64,000 nt of DNA from Rhizobium sp. Pop5 (GTDB taxonomy: Bacteria; Pseudomonadota; Alphaproteobacteria; Rhizobiales; Rhizobiaceae): NCBI RefSeq assembly GCF_024721175.1, contig NZ_CP099399.1, positions 1,302,001-1,366,000 of the forward strand. The letters run 5' to 3'. Below the pieces are notes generated by a model that saw only the letters and a list, made by a program, of their open reading frames with translations, was not told the DNA's origin and did not search any database. The position numbers and the translations under genes were made by a program. Shown piece after piece: positions 27,745-38,139 of the stretch. Within the stretch, counting starts at the first letter, position 1. The number at the start of each line of letters is the position of its first letter.

Positions 27745-28712
27745 GCGGCGTCACCTCTGCGATCGGCACGTCCTCATCGGCAGCGGCGGCCAAAGCTCTC
27801 GAGCGCGGCAACAGCGCCCGCTGGATCGGCCGCATCGTCATCTACGGCCTGCTGGTGATCTTCGCCATCCTCTACCTGATGCCGCTCTTCGTCATGCTGA
27901 CGACCTCGTTCAAGACGATGGACGAGATCCAGAACGGCAACATGCTGGCGCTGCCGCAGGCGCCGACCTTCGATCCCTGGGTCAAGGCCTGGGGCGAGGC
28001 CTGCGTCGGGCTCACCTGCGCCGGCATCAAGGGCTACTTCTGGAACTCGATCAAAATGGTGGTGCCGGCGGTGGCGATCTCCACCTTCATGGGCGCGCTG
28101 AACGGTTATGTCCTGACCAAGTGGCGCTTCCCCGGCCATACGCTGGTGTTCGGGCTGATGCTGTTTGCCTGCTTCATTCCGTTCCAGTCGGTGCTCTTGC
28201 CGATGGCGACCATCCTCGGCTCGCTCGGCCGCTTCGGGGTGACGCTGCAGAACGCCACCGGCCTCAGTTTCGGCTTCGGCAATTCCACCGTCAATCTGGT
28301 CTTCGTCCATGTCGTCTATGGCTTGGGCTTCACGACGCTGTTCTTCCGCAATTTCTACGAGGCCTTCCCGACCGAGCTGGTCCGGGCCGCCCAGGTCGAT
28401 GGCGCCAGTTTCTTCCAGATCTTCCGCCGCATCATGCTGCCGAACTCGCTGCCGATCATCGTCGTCACCGTCATCTACCAGTTCACCAACATCTGGAACG
28501 ACTTCCTGTTTGCCTCGGCCTATGCCGGCACCGGTGACTCCATGCCGATGACGGTGGCGCTCAACAATGTCGTCAACACCTCGACCGGGGTGGTCGAATA
28601 CAATGTCAACATGGCGGCGGCGATGATCGCCGCCGTGCCGACGCTCATCGTCTATATCCTCGCCGGCCGCTACTTCGTGCGTGGCCTGATGGCGGGCGCA
28701 GTCAAAGGGTAA
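27741..28712 (+). CDS. Sugar ABC transporter permease 2
   Basis: 323-residue second permease of a CUT1-type importer, with about six helices and an EAA loop TELVRAAQVDGASFFQIFRRI. Coupled by ATGA overlap to permease 1 and followed within 4 bases by the ATPase gene. Together with 25395, 26791 and 28716 it forms a complete importer. Confidence 0.92.
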   Translation: MSGVTSAIGTSSSAAAAKALERGNSARWIGRIVIYGLLVIFAILYLMPLFVMLTTSFKTMDEIQNGNMLALPQAPTFDPWVKAWGEACVGLTCAGIKGYFWNSIKMVVPAVAISTFMGALNGYVLTKWRFPGHTLVFGLMLFACFIPFQSVLLPMATILGSLGRFGVTLQNATGLSFGFGNSTVNLVFVHVVYGLGFTTLFFRNFYEAFPTELVRAAQVDGASFFQIFRRIMLPNSLPIIVVTVIYQFTNIWNDFLFASAYAGTGDSMPMTVALNNVVNTSTGVVEYNVNMAAAMIAAVPTLIVYILAGRYFVRGLMAGAVKG

Positions 28713-28715
28713 CCC

Positions 28716-29831
28716 ATGGCTTTCCTGGAAATCTCCGGCCTCAGAAAGCGCTTCGGCGCCGTCGACATCCTCAAGGGCATCGATCTCGAACTCGAAAAGG
28801 GCGGCTTCCTGGTGCTGGTCGGCCCGTCCGGCTGCGGCAAGTCGACCCTGCTCAACACCATTGCCGGACTGGAGACGATCACCTCAGGCGAGATCAGGAT
28901 CGACGGGCGCGCCGTCAACGGCCTGCATCCTTCCAAGCGCGACATCGCCATGGTGTTCCAGTCCTATGCGCTCTATCCGAACATGACGGTGGCGGGCAAC
29001 ATCGCCTTCGGCATGGAGATGCGCGGCGTGCCGCAGGAAGAGCGCAAGCAGGCGATCGACAAGGTCGCCAAGGTGCTGCAGATCGGCCATCTGCTTGACC
29101 GCAAGCCGAGCCAGCTGTCGGGCGGCCAGCGCCAGCGCGTCGCCATGGGCCGGGCGCTCGTGCGCGATCCCAAGCTCTTCCTGTTCGACGAACCCTTATC
29201 CAACCTCGACGCCAAGCTCCGCGTCGACATGCGCATCGAGATCAAACGGCTGCATCAGGCGACCGGCAAGACCATCGTCTACGTCACCCACGACCAGATC
29301 GAGGCGATGACGCTGGCGACCAAGATCGCCGTGATGAAGGATGGCATCGTCCAGCAGTTCGGCACGCCGGCCGAGATCTACAACAATCCCGCCAACATGT
29401 TCGTCGCCGACTTCATGGGCTCACCGGCGATGAACCTGGTCAAGGCCTCGGTCGAGAACGGCGCAGCCGGCCTTGCCGTCTCGCTCGAGCGGCCGAATGC
29501 CGCGCCGCTGACGCTGCCCGTTACGGCAGGCGCCAACGGCCTCTCCTCCTATGCCGGCCGGCAGGTGATCTTCGGCATCCGGCCCGAGGCGCTGACCGAT
29601 CCCGACGGCGCCGACCGCAATGCCCGCTCGCTCACCGAAGGCGACTGCCTGATCGAGGTCGTCGAACCGGCCGGCTCCGACACCTTCGCCGTCACCAAGC
29701 TCGGCGGCAAGGAAGTCGTCGCCCGCCTGCGCGCCGATGCCGGCATCGCTCCAGGCCAGCACACTCGCCTCGCTTTCAATCTCGACAAGGCCGTCTTCTT
29801 CGATCCCGAAACACAGGCAAGGATCGCGTGA
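28716..29831 (+). CDS. Sugar ABC transporter ATPase (MsmK/UgpC/MalK type)
   Basis: 371 residues. Walker A GPSGCGKST (about residue 37), Q-loop FQSYALYP, signature LSGGQRQRV, Walker B LFLFDEPLSNLD and H-loop VTHDQ are all intact; the C-terminal extension (about 240-371) is the regulatory OB-fold of MalK-like ATPases. It powers the import of the sugar. Confidence 0.95.
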   Translation: MAFLEISGLRKRFGAVDILKGIDLELEKGGFLVLVGPSGCGKSTLLNTIAGLETITSGEIRIDGRAVNGLHPSKRDIAMVFQSYALYPNMTVAGNIAFGMEMRGVPQEERKQAIDKVAKVLQIGHLLDRKPSQLSGGQRQRVAMGRALVRDPKLFLFDEPLSNLDAKLRVDMRIEIKRLHQATGKTIVYVTHDQIEAMTLATKIAVMKDGIVQQFGTPAEIYNNPANMFVADFMGSPAMNLVKASVENGAAGLAVSLERPNAAPLTLPVTAGANGLSSYAGRQVIFGIRPEALTDPDGADRNARSLTEGDCLIEVVEPAGSDTFAVTKLGGKEVVARLRADAGIAPGQHTRLAFNLDKAVFFDPETQARIA

Positions 29832-29845
29832 GGTCAGGTGCTAAA

Positions 29846-31402
29846 ATGAGCAATTCGCCTGACATTACCATCATCGGCTCGGGCATCGGCGGCTCCACGG
29901 TCGCCGCCGGTCTCGCCGCGACGGGTGCTCGGATCTTGATCCTCGAAGCCGGCGACCACATCACAGACCTTCCCGTCAATCGAGACCAGCGCGCCATTTT
30001 TCAGCGAGGCCATTTCCGGCCGAAGGAGACGTGGTACGAAGCCGACGGCAAGGGCTTCAATCCCGGCAACTACTACAATGTCGGCGGAAATTCGAAATTC
30101 TACGGCGCCGTCCTGTCGCGCTATCGCAGGCAAGATTTCGGCGTCATCGAACACCGGGAGGGCGTGTCGCCGGCCTGGCCGTTTCCCTATGAGGAACTGG
30201 AGCCGTGGTACTCAAAGGCGGAACATCTCTATCAGGTGCGCAGCAGCCTCGGCGACGACCCCACGGAACCCTACCATTCGGCCGCCTACGAATACCCAGC
30301 CGTTCCCGATGAACCGCCGATCGCCGATGTCAGGGCGCGGCTCAAGGGGAAGGGTCTGCATCCATTTTCCCTGCCGCTCGGCCTGGATCTGGACGCCTGG
30401 CTCTCCAAGGCACAAACGCCGTGGGATGCGCATCCGAACGCCCGCGATGGCAAGATGGACGCCGAGACTGCGGCGCTAGCGGTGGCGCTCAGGCACGAGA
30501 ATGTGAGCCTCGAAACCAATGCTCGCGTAACCAAGCTTGAGACGGGAGCAGGCAGCCGGATCGACCGAGTCACCTATGTCAAAAACGGGCGGGCGGTGAC
30601 CATTTCGTCGAAGCTCGTGATCCTTTCCGCCGGCGCCGTCCAGTCGTCAGTGCTTTTGCTGCGCTCGAAAAACGACCGCTTCCCGAGGGGGCTCGCGAAC
30701 TCTTCCGACCAGGTCGGCCGCAACTTCATGAACCACAACGCGTCCGCCGTCATCGGCGTCTCGCCGAGGTTCAAAAACACCGCCATCTACCAGAAGACTT
30801 TTGCCTTCAACGATTTCTACCTCTCGGACGGAGAGGGAGGACCACCCCTCGGCAACGTCCAGCTTCTGGGCCGCATCTCCGAAAAGGTCCTCAAGGGCTC
30901 CCTGCCGCAAACGCCGGAATGGCTTCTGCGGTTCATCACAAGCCATGCCATCGACTTCTACGCGATGAGTGAGGATGTTCCCAATCCCGAAAGCCGCGTC
31001 ATGGTGGATGGAGATAGGATCATTCTCCAATGGCAGCGAACCAACTGGGACGCCCATCTTGCCCTCGTCGCCAAGCTGAAGGCGATCCTGAAATCGATCG
31101 GGTTTCCGATTGTGCTCTCAAGACCTTTCGACAAGCGCACGCCTTCCCACCAATGCGGAACGATCCGCATCGGAAACGACCCGGCGACGGCGCCGCTGGA
31201 CACCTACTGCCGTTCCTACGACCACCAAAACCTCTTCGTCGTCGACGCCGGCTTCCTGCCCACGTCGGCTGCGGTCAACCCTGCGCTGACTGTTGCGAGC
31301 CAGGCGCTCCGCGTCGCAGATCACATTGCATCCAAGGACTTGCAGACCTCTGTGCCGGGGTCGGAACCGCTGGCACCTGCCGAAAACCGCTCAAAACTCT
31401 GA
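29846..31402 (+). CDS. GMC-family FAD oxidoreductase 1
   Basis: 518 residues from ATG 29846. The N-terminal FAD site is IIGSGIGGSTVAAGLA; the C-terminal GMC signature is DAGFLPTSAAVNPALTVASQALRVADHI. It is closest in pattern to gluconate 2-dehydrogenase / sugar 3-dehydrogenase flavoproteins, and so may oxidise a sugar hydroxyl. The conserved active-site His-Asn pair is around HQCGTIRIG and the SAAVNP stretch. Four bases would overlap the ATPase gene if the GTG at 29828 were used; ATG is preferred. Confidence 0.85.
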   Translation: MSNSPDITIIGSGIGGSTVAAGLAATGARILILEAGDHITDLPVNRDQRAIFQRGHFRPKETWYEADGKGFNPGNYYNVGGNSKFYGAVLSRYRRQDFGVIEHREGVSPAWPFPYEELEPWYSKAEHLYQVRSSLGDDPTEPYHSAAYEYPAVPDEPPIADVRARLKGKGLHPFSLPLGLDLDAWLSKAQTPWDAHPNARDGKMDAETAALAVALRHENVSLETNARVTKLETGAGSRIDRVTYVKNGRAVTISSKLVILSAGAVQSSVLLLRSKNDRFPRGLANSSDQVGRNFMNHNASAVIGVSPRFKNTAIYQKTFAFNDFYLSDGEGGPPLGNVQLLGRISEKVLKGSLPQTPEWLLRFITSHAIDFYAMSEDVPNPESRVMVDGDRIILQWQRTNWDAHLALVAKLKAILKSIGFPIVLSRPFDKRTPSHQCGTIRIGNDPATAPLDTYCRSYDHQNLFVVDAGFLPTSAAVNPALTVASQALRVADHIASKDLQTSVPGSEPLAPAENRSKL

Positions 31403-31450
31403 ACGCGCCACCGGCCACTGGTCGCCAGGTCGCAGCAACAGGAAAGTAAG

Positions 31451-33106
31451 ATGGCATTCGACTACATCATCACCGGCGCCGGTCCCGCAGGATGCGTGCT
31501 TGCAAACCGGCTGAGCGAAGATCCCGATGTGAAGGTCCTGCTTCTCGAAGCCGGCGGCGGCGACTGGAATCCTCTCTTTCACATGCCGGCCGGCTTTGCC
31601 AAGATGACCAAGGGTGTGGCCAGTTGGGGATGGCAGACCGTTCCCCAGAAGCACATGAAGGACAGGGTGCTTCGCTATACGCAGGCGAAGGTCATCGGTG
31701 GCGGTTCGTCGATCAACGCTCAGCTCTACACCCGCGGAAACGCGGCGGATTATAATCTCTGGGCCTGTGAAGACGGCTGCGAGGGTTGGGACTACCGTTC
31801 GATCCTGCCCTATTTCAAGCGTGCGGAGGATAACCAGCGTTTCGCCGATGATTACCACGCCTATGGTGGTCCGCTCGGCGTCTCGATGCCGGCTGCGCCG
31901 CTGCCGATCTGCGATGCCTATATCCGCGCGGGGCAGGAACTTGGCATCCCCTATAATCACGACTTCAACGGCCGCCAGCAGGCGGGAGTCGGGTTCTATC
32001 AGCTGACGCAGCGCAATCGTCGCCGGTCATCGGCTTCGCTCGCCTATCTTTCGCCGATCAAGAACCGGAAGAACCTGACGGTGCGCACCGGTGCGCGCGT
32101 CGCGCGCATTATCCTGGAGGGAACACGTGCGGTCGGCGTCGAGATCGCGACCTCGCGTGGACCGGATATCGTGCGCGCCGACCGTGAAGTCTTGGTTTCG
32201 TCGGGGGCGATCGGCTCGCCGAAGCTCCTTCTGCAATCCGGCATCGGACCGGCCGATCATCTCAGGTCGGTGGGCGTCAAGGTGCTCCACGATCTGCCTG
32301 GTGTCGGCGGCAATCTCCAGGATCACCTGGATCTTTTCGTCATCGCCGAATGCACGGGCGACCACACTTATGACGGCGTGGCGAAGCTTCACCGCACGCT
32401 TTGGGCGGGGATACAATATGTCCTGTTCCGCACCGGTCCGGTCGCATCGTCGCTCTTCGAAACGGGCGGGTTCTGGTACGCCGATCCCGATGCACGTTCT
32501 CCCGATATCCAGTTCCATCTCGGCCTGGGCTCCGGCATTGAGGCGGGCGTCGAGCGGCTCAAGAACGCGGGTGTCACGCTCAACTCCGCCTATCTGCATC
32601 CGCGCTCGCGAGGGACGGTGCGTCTGTCGTCATCCGACCCGAGTGACGCGCCCCTGATCGATCCCAACTACTGGTCTGATCCCCACGACAGAAACATGTC
32701 CCTGGAGGGGCTCAAGATCGCGCGCGAGATCATGCAGCAGGCGGCGCTGAAGCCCTTTGTCCTGGCCGAAAGGCTCCCCGGGCTGAAGGTCGTGACTGAC
32801 GAGCAGCTATTCGACTATGGCTGCGCCAACGCCAAGACCGACCATCATCCCGTCGGCACCTGCAAGATGGGAATAGGGCCTGATGCAGTTGTCGGGCTGG
32901 ATCTCAAGGTTCAGGGCCTCGAGGGGCTCAGGGTCTGCGATTCCTCGGTCATGCCGCGCGTGCCGTCGTGCAATACCAACGCTCCGACGATCATGGTCGG
33001 CGAAAAGGGATCGGACCTCATTCGAGGGTTGCCACCGCTTGCGCCCACCATCTTCGCCTACGAGCGCAACGATGCGAGGCCCCGAGCCCGCGCCGAAATC
33101 CGGTAA
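31451..33106 (+). CDS. GMC-family FAD oxidoreductase 2 (choline dehydrogenase-like)
   Basis: 551 residues. FAD motif IITGAGPAGCVLANRLSEDP at residues 5-24 and the first GMC signature GGGSSINAQLYTRGN. Catalytic histidine and asparagine fit DHHPVGTCKMG and VPSCNTNAPTIM near the C-terminus. Unlike GMC 1, it belongs to the choline/alcohol dehydrogenase branch; so it probably oxidises an alcohol group. GGAAAG upstream of the ATG. Confidence 0.88.
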   Translation: MAFDYIITGAGPAGCVLANRLSEDPDVKVLLLEAGGGDWNPLFHMPAGFAKMTKGVASWGWQTVPQKHMKDRVLRYTQAKVIGGGSSINAQLYTRGNAADYNLWACEDGCEGWDYRSILPYFKRAEDNQRFADDYHAYGGPLGVSMPAAPLPICDAYIRAGQELGIPYNHDFNGRQQAGVGFYQLTQRNRRRSSASLAYLSPIKNRKNLTVRTGARVARIILEGTRAVGVEIATSRGPDIVRADREVLVSSGAIGSPKLLLQSGIGPADHLRSVGVKVLHDLPGVGGNLQDHLDLFVIAECTGDHTYDGVAKLHRTLWAGIQYVLFRTGPVASSLFETGGFWYADPDARSPDIQFHLGLGSGIEAGVERLKNAGVTLNSAYLHPRSRGTVRLSSSDPSDAPLIDPNYWSDPHDRNMSLEGLKIAREIMQQAALKPFVLAERLPGLKVVTDEQLFDYGCANAKTDHHPVGTCKMGIGPDAVVGLDLKVQGLEGLRVCDSSVMPRVPSCNTNAPTIMVGEKGSDLIRGLPPLAPTIFAYERNDARPRARAEIR

Positions 33107-33128
33107 GCCTTTCGAGAGGAGCACGACA

Positions 33129-34298
33129 ATGTCTGAAGTGAGAGTTGCAGTACTTGGTGCCTCGGGTTGGATGGGAAAGGTCCACACCATGGCCTATCAG
33201 ACCTTTCCCCATTTCTTCGGCGTATCTGATGGAACGGCGCGGATCGTGGCTCTCGTCGAAGGCAATCAGAAGGCCGTTGAGGATCTTGCCGTCAGAGCGC
33301 CCGGCGCAAAAATCATTCCGGATTGGCAGCAAGCGGTCGCCGATCCCGATGTCGATCTGATCGATATCTGCCTGCCCGACCATCTTCACTACCAGGTGGC
33401 CAAGGCGGCCCTGCTGGCGGGCAAGCATGTCTATTGCGAGAAGCCCTTGGCAAACACTGCCGAGGAAGCGCGGGAACTCGCCGATATCGCCAGGGAAAAA
33501 GGTGTCATCACCCGCGTCGGACACGCCTTTCCGCGCAATCCCGTCCATGATCTGGCGAAGGACATCATTCAGTCCGGCGAAATCGGCGAGATCAAACTGT
33601 TCCGCGGCTGCCAGCACGTCGACATGTATGGTGATCCCACAGCGCCCTTCATGTGGCGCGCCGATGGTAAGCTTGCGCCGACCGGCATCGTCGGCGATAC
33701 CGGCTCGCACATTTTCAGCTTCATGGATTTTCTGGTCGGCCGCGTCAGTTCCCTGATCGCCGACAATCTGATTGTGACCCCGCGCAGGCCCGTCGTCGAG
33801 GGCCTTGCCTATGGCGAGCAGGTAAAACTGTCAGGCAATGAGTCTTGGGCCGAAATCACCAATCCCGACGCAACGAACCTGCTGTGCCGGTTCGAAAACG
33901 GCGCCGGCGGAATCGTCGATTTCAGCCGTGTCGCGACTGGCCGCAAGTTCATGCAGACTTACGAAGTCTATGGAACGAAAGGCAGCATTGCCTATACCTA
34001 TGACGAGATAAACCGGCTGCGCTTTTATTCGAACGACGACCGGACGGGACGGCGCGGTTTCCGCGAGATCGATGTCGGTCCTGAAAACCCCACCTTCCGC
34101 GCTTTCCTTCCACTACCGAACTTCGGCATAGGCTACAACGAAAGCAAGATCATCGAGGTGGCCGAGGTCATTCGCTCGATCGTCGCAATGAAACCGATGT
34201 GGCCGACATTCGAAACCGGCCACCACATCTGCCAGATCGTCGATGCATGTATGGAGTCCTCCCGGCAGAGGTGCTGGGTCGATATCCCGCTCAATTGA
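33129..34298 (+). CDS. Gfo/Idh/MocA family oxidoreductase
   Basis: 389 residues from ATG 33129, with GAGAGGAG upstream. The N-terminal Rossmann domain (VRVAVLGASGWMGKVH) and the EKPLANTAEEA motif with the catalytic lysine mark the Gfo/Idh/MocA family, which oxidises or reduces sugar hydroxyls with NAD(P). ICLPDHLHY and DTGSHIFSF are further conserved blocks. Sits 22 bases after GMC 2. Confidence 0.9.
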   Translation: MSEVRVAVLGASGWMGKVHTMAYQTFPHFFGVSDGTARIVALVEGNQKAVEDLAVRAPGAKIIPDWQQAVADPDVDLIDICLPDHLHYQVAKAALLAGKHVYCEKPLANTAEEARELADIAREKGVITRVGHAFPRNPVHDLAKDIIQSGEIGEIKLFRGCQHVDMYGDPTAPFMWRADGKLAPTGIVGDTGSHIFSFMDFLVGRVSSLIADNLIVTPRRPVVEGLAYGEQVKLSGNESWAEITNPDATNLLCRFENGAGGIVDFSRVATGRKFMQTYEVYGTKGSIAYTYDEINRLRFYSNDDRTGRRGFREIDVGPENPTFRAFLPLPNFGIGYNESKIIEVAEVIRSIVAMKPMWPTFETGHHICQIVDACMESSRQRCWVDIPLN

Positions 34299-34311
34299 TT
34301 GTGACGAGCCG

Positions 34312-36396
34312 ATGACCGCAGACGTTCCGCAGGAAATCCTTGATGCACTGACCGATGTCGATATGCCGCGGCTTCCGCCGGAGGCTGCTGCTTCCGCAAT
34401 GGCCCGGCTCGCCGGCATCGACGTGCCAATCTACCAAGCCGGCTGCGTCGTCATCGGATCCGGTGCGGCAGGTCTGCGGGCTGCGGTGGAACTGAAGCGG
34501 CGTGGCGATGACGTCGTCATCATAAGTCAGAGCGCATGGGGCGGAACCTCGGCCTGCTCGGGATCGGATAAGCAGACCCTTCACACCGCAAACACGGCCG
34601 ATCAGGGCGACAATTACAAGGCGATGGCCCGCGCCATCCGCAGCGGCGGCGCCATGGACGAGGACACGGCCTATGTCGAGGCGGTGGGTTCGTCGCGGAT
34701 GATGGCGTCGCTGCAATTTCTGGGCCTGCCGCTACCTCAGGACCCTCTGGGTGGGACGCTGAGATATCAGACCGACCACGACGAGGTCGGTCGCGCCACC
34801 AGCTGCGGCCCGCGCACCTCGCGGCTGATGGTCAAGGTGCTGGCCGAGGAAGTGATCCGGCTCGGTGTGCCGTTCTTTAATCAGACCACCGCGGTCAAGA
34901 TCCTCACCGAGGGCGAGGGAGCTGACCGCCGTGTCGTCGGCCTCCTCGTCATGCGCGCCGGAGACCGTACGGACGAGAACCCGCTCGGCATCGCGGTATT
35001 TGTCAGCGGGGTGATGGTGCTTGCAGCCGGCGGGCCGGGCGAACTTTATCGCGACAGCGTCTATCCCAACGGCTGTTTCGGCTCGCTCGGCCTGGCCCTG
35101 GAGGCGGGCATCGCGCTCGTCAACCTGACCGAAAGCCAGTTCGGCATCGGAACGCGCAGGGAAGGCTTTCCATGGAACCTCTCCGGCACCTACGTCCAGG
35201 CGATCCCGCATATCTATTCGGTCGATGCTGAAGGTGGCGAACATCATTTCCTGGCGGAGTATTACCGCAGCACCCAGGAATTGGCGTCGAATGTCTTCCG
35301 CAAGGGCTATCAGTGGCCGTTTCACGCGACGCGTATGCTCGATTTCGGCTCGAGCCTGGTGGATCTCGCCATCTATCGCGAAACCGCCGCAGGGCGGCGT
35401 GTGTTTATGGACTTCAAGCGCAATCCTCTGCCAGTGCCGGGCGATCTGACGTTCAGCCTGGAGAGACTGGACGAGGACGTCCGCCTCTATCTCGGCAATG
35501 CCGGCGCCGATCAGGACAAACCGATCGACCGGTTGAAGCATATGAACCCGCTCGCGATCGAGCTCTATCGCCGCTACAAGATCGACATCGCCGAGGAGCC
35601 GCTGGAATTCGCGGTCAACAACCAGCACATGAACGGCGGCATCATGGTGGACACCTGGGGCCGCAGCAATCTCAGGGGCTGTTACGCGGTCGGCGAGGCC
35701 GCCGGCACGCATGGCGTGACCAGACCGGGCGGAGCGGCGCTGAATGCCGGGCAGGTCTTCGGCACACGGGCAGCCGAGCACATCAGCGCGAGCGGCAGGG
35801 CAAGACAGGCCACAGCGGAGGAGATCACCGCGACGGCGGAGGCGGGCATTACTGATCTTCTGGGCGCTCTCCGGACGGATAGCCCACTCACGGTCAAATC
35901 GATTCGTTCGGAAGTGCAGACGCGCATGAGCGAGAAGGCCGGCATCATCTGCGATCGGGAGAGTGTCAGCGGCGCCTTGAGTGAAGCGCGCAAGCTGAAT
36001 GCGGAGATTCGCGACAAGGGCATCGCCTATGGTCGCGGAGCGGAAGCGGCTCGCGGTGTGCAGTGGCGGCACATGGCACTCGCGTCGGAAGCCGTGCTCA
36101 GCGCGCTTGACTTCTTCATCCGCAATGGAGGCGGCAGCCGTGGCGCGCGAGCAATATGCGATGAGCAAGGCGAATGCCTTCCGCTGGCGCATTCCGGTCC
36201 ATTGCAGGAATTTCGGTTCCGGAAAGAACGCCCGGCGCATCGGGAAGAGCAGATCGTCGCTCGGCTCGATGGGGATGAAATCAGGCTTTCCACGCGTAAG
36301 AATCGCACTTTCGATGAGAGTGCCAGGTCCTTTTTCGAACGGGACTGGCCGGCCTGGTTGACAGGCCGCATTTACAATCTGAAGGCGGATGAATGA
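34312..36396 (+). CDS. FAD-dependent oxidoreductase, fumarate reductase flavoprotein-like
   Basis: 694 residues from ATG 34312. FAD-binding motif VIGSGAAGLRAAVELKRRG (about residue 45) followed by a fumarate reductase/succinate dehydrogenase flavoprotein-like fold; TRPGGAALNAGQVFGTRAAEHI near residue 477 is the second FAD contact. No covalent-FAD signature or Fe-S partner gene was seen. Could act on a keto-sugar or on an aglycone. Last gene of the cluster. Confidence 0.82.
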   Translation: MTADVPQEILDALTDVDMPRLPPEAAASAMARLAGIDVPIYQAGCVVIGSGAAGLRAAVELKRRGDDVVIISQSAWGGTSACSGSDKQTLHTANTADQGDNYKAMARAIRSGGAMDEDTAYVEAVGSSRMMASLQFLGLPLPQDPLGGTLRYQTDHDEVGRATSCGPRTSRLMVKVLAEEVIRLGVPFFNQTTAVKILTEGEGADRRVVGLLVMRAGDRTDENPLGIAVFVSGVMVLAAGGPGELYRDSVYPNGCFGSLGLALEAGIALVNLTESQFGIGTRREGFPWNLSGTYVQAIPHIYSVDAEGGEHHFLAEYYRSTQELASNVFRKGYQWPFHATRMLDFGSSLVDLAIYRETAAGRRVFMDFKRNPLPVPGDLTFSLERLDEDVRLYLGNAGADQDKPIDRLKHMNPLAIELYRRYKIDIAEEPLEFAVNNQHMNGGIMVDTWGRSNLRGCYAVGEAAGTHGVTRPGGAALNAGQVFGTRAAEHISASGRARQATAEEITATAEAGITDLLGALRTDSPLTVKSIRSEVQTRMSEKAGIICDRESVSGALSEARKLNAEIRDKGIAYGRGAEAARGVQWRHMALASEAVLSALDFFIRNGGGSRGARAICDEQGECLPLAHSGPLQEFRFRKERPAHREEQIVARLDGDEIRLSTRKNRTFDESARSFFERDWPAWLTGRIYNLKADE

Positions 36397-36420
36397 GGCG
36401 ATGCCAGGATCGCGATCGCT

Positions 36421-37197
36421 TTAGGGCACGTCGAGTTCGATCATCACGGGTGCATGGTCGCTCGTATGCTGCCAGCCACGTGGTTTTCTTCTTACGCTCG
36501 CCGAACGGAGCCACGGAGCAATGGCCGGGCTGAGCAGGAAGTGGTCGATCCGAAGTCCGGCGTCACGTTCGAAGCTGTTCCGCCAGTACTTCCAGAACGT
36601 ATAGATGCGTTCCCCGGGATGCAGATGCCTGATGGCGTCTGTCCAGCCCTGGGCGACGAGATCGGCATAGGCCTTGCGGACTTCCGGTCTGAAAAGCGCA
36701 TCGTCCCGCCAGCGTTCCGGCTTGTAGACGTCGATCTCCGTCGGCATGACGTTGAAATCGCCGGCGAGGATCGAAGGGATTTCGAGCTCGAGCAGATCGG
36801 CGGCATAGTTATGCAGACGACGAAACCAGCGGAGCTTGTACCCGAACTTGGGGCTCGGGAAGGGATTGCCGTTCGGAAGATAGAGGCATCCGATGACGAT
36901 GCCGTCGACGACAGCTTCTATATATCGGCTATGACTGTCGTCGGGATCGCCGGGAAGACCGCGCAGCGTCAGGATTGGTGTCTTGCCCTTCGCAAGTATC
37001 GCAACCCCATTCCAGGATTTCTGTCCGTGCCAGACGGCGCCGTAGCCGGCCTGTTCGATCTCCCTTTGGGGGAACCTGGTGTCGTCTGTCTTGAGTTCCT
37101 GGAGGCAGGCCACATCGGGAGCGTCCTCCTTTAGCCAACGCAACAGGTTATCCAGCCGCCCATTGATTCCGTTGACGTTGTAGGTTGCGATTTTCAT
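36421..37197 (-). CDS. xthA: Exodeoxyribonuclease III / AP endonuclease
   Basis: 258-residue Mg-dependent endonuclease of the EEP fold, cutting at abasic sites in DNA repair. Starts MKIATYNVNGINGRLDNLLRW; catalytic motifs LQELKT (Glu), LAGDFNVMPTEID (Asp-Asn) and RIDHFLLS, TSDHAPVMIEL (Asp-His) are present. Convergent with the flavoprotein gene. Confidence 0.93.
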   Translation of the reverse strand: MKIATYNVNGINGRLDNLLRWLKEDAPDVACLQELKTDDTRFPQREIEQAGYGAVWHGQKSWNGVAILAKGKTPILTLRGLPGDPDDSHSRYIEAVVDGIVIGCLYLPNGNPFPSPKFGYKLRWFRRLHNYAADLLELEIPSILAGDFNVMPTEIDVYKPERWRDDALFRPEVRKAYADLVAQGWTDAIRHLHPGERIYTFWKYWRNSFERDAGLRIDHFLLSPAIAPWLRSASVRRKPRGWQHTSDHAPVMIELDVP

Positions 37198-37349
37198 GAG
37201 ACCCCCAAGTCGAGGTGCCGCTATGCTCTAGAAATGCTCCTGGCTTTCCTCCTCGGGAAGTCCCCGGCCACCCGCCAGTCGATTTTTTTCTGGGTAGTGA
37301 GCGAGCCCGCTGTTAGGCCTCGGTCTATCGCCTTGCCACGGCTGGCTCC

Positions 37350-37946
<597 letters not shown>

Positions 37947-38017
37947 CTACGCAGTACTGGCAAGTCGGCATCGCACGGACTTTTTCTGGAGTCTTAGGCG
38001 TGGCAATTAAATAGGTC

Positions 38018-38029
38018 GGACCAAGGTCC
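38018..38029. promoter_or_regulatory. GGACC-type palindrome, distal site A1
   Basis: GGACCAAGGTCC, a perfect inverted repeat with a 2-base centre. It lies 23 bases (centre to centre) before site A2 and upstream of the EcfG-type promoter at 38070. The rest of 37830-38139 shows no gene. Confidence 0.6.
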
Positions 38030-38040
38030 CGGTTGTTTTG

Positions 38041-38052
38041 GTACCTAGGTCC
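38041..38052. promoter_or_regulatory. GGACC-type palindrome, proximal site A2
   Basis: GTACCTAGGTCC: one mismatch from the palindrome, ending 17 bases before the -35 element of the promoter at 38070. Confidence 0.55.
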
Positions 38053-38069
38053 GGTTGCATTATGGCTTC

Positions 38070-38094
38070 GGAACAGCGACAAATCTCATGCGTC
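38070..38094 (+). promoter_or_regulatory. EcfG-type promoter of the Gly/Asn-repeat gene
   Basis: GGAAC (38070-38074), a 16-base spacer and CGTC (38091-38094), one base from the GGAAC-N16/17-CGTT consensus. The 5' UTR would be about 40 bases. Confidence 0.55.
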
Positions 38095-38139
38095 CCATAA
38101 CTGTGTGGGAGCGTCGAAGAAGGATGAACGAGGCTGGCA

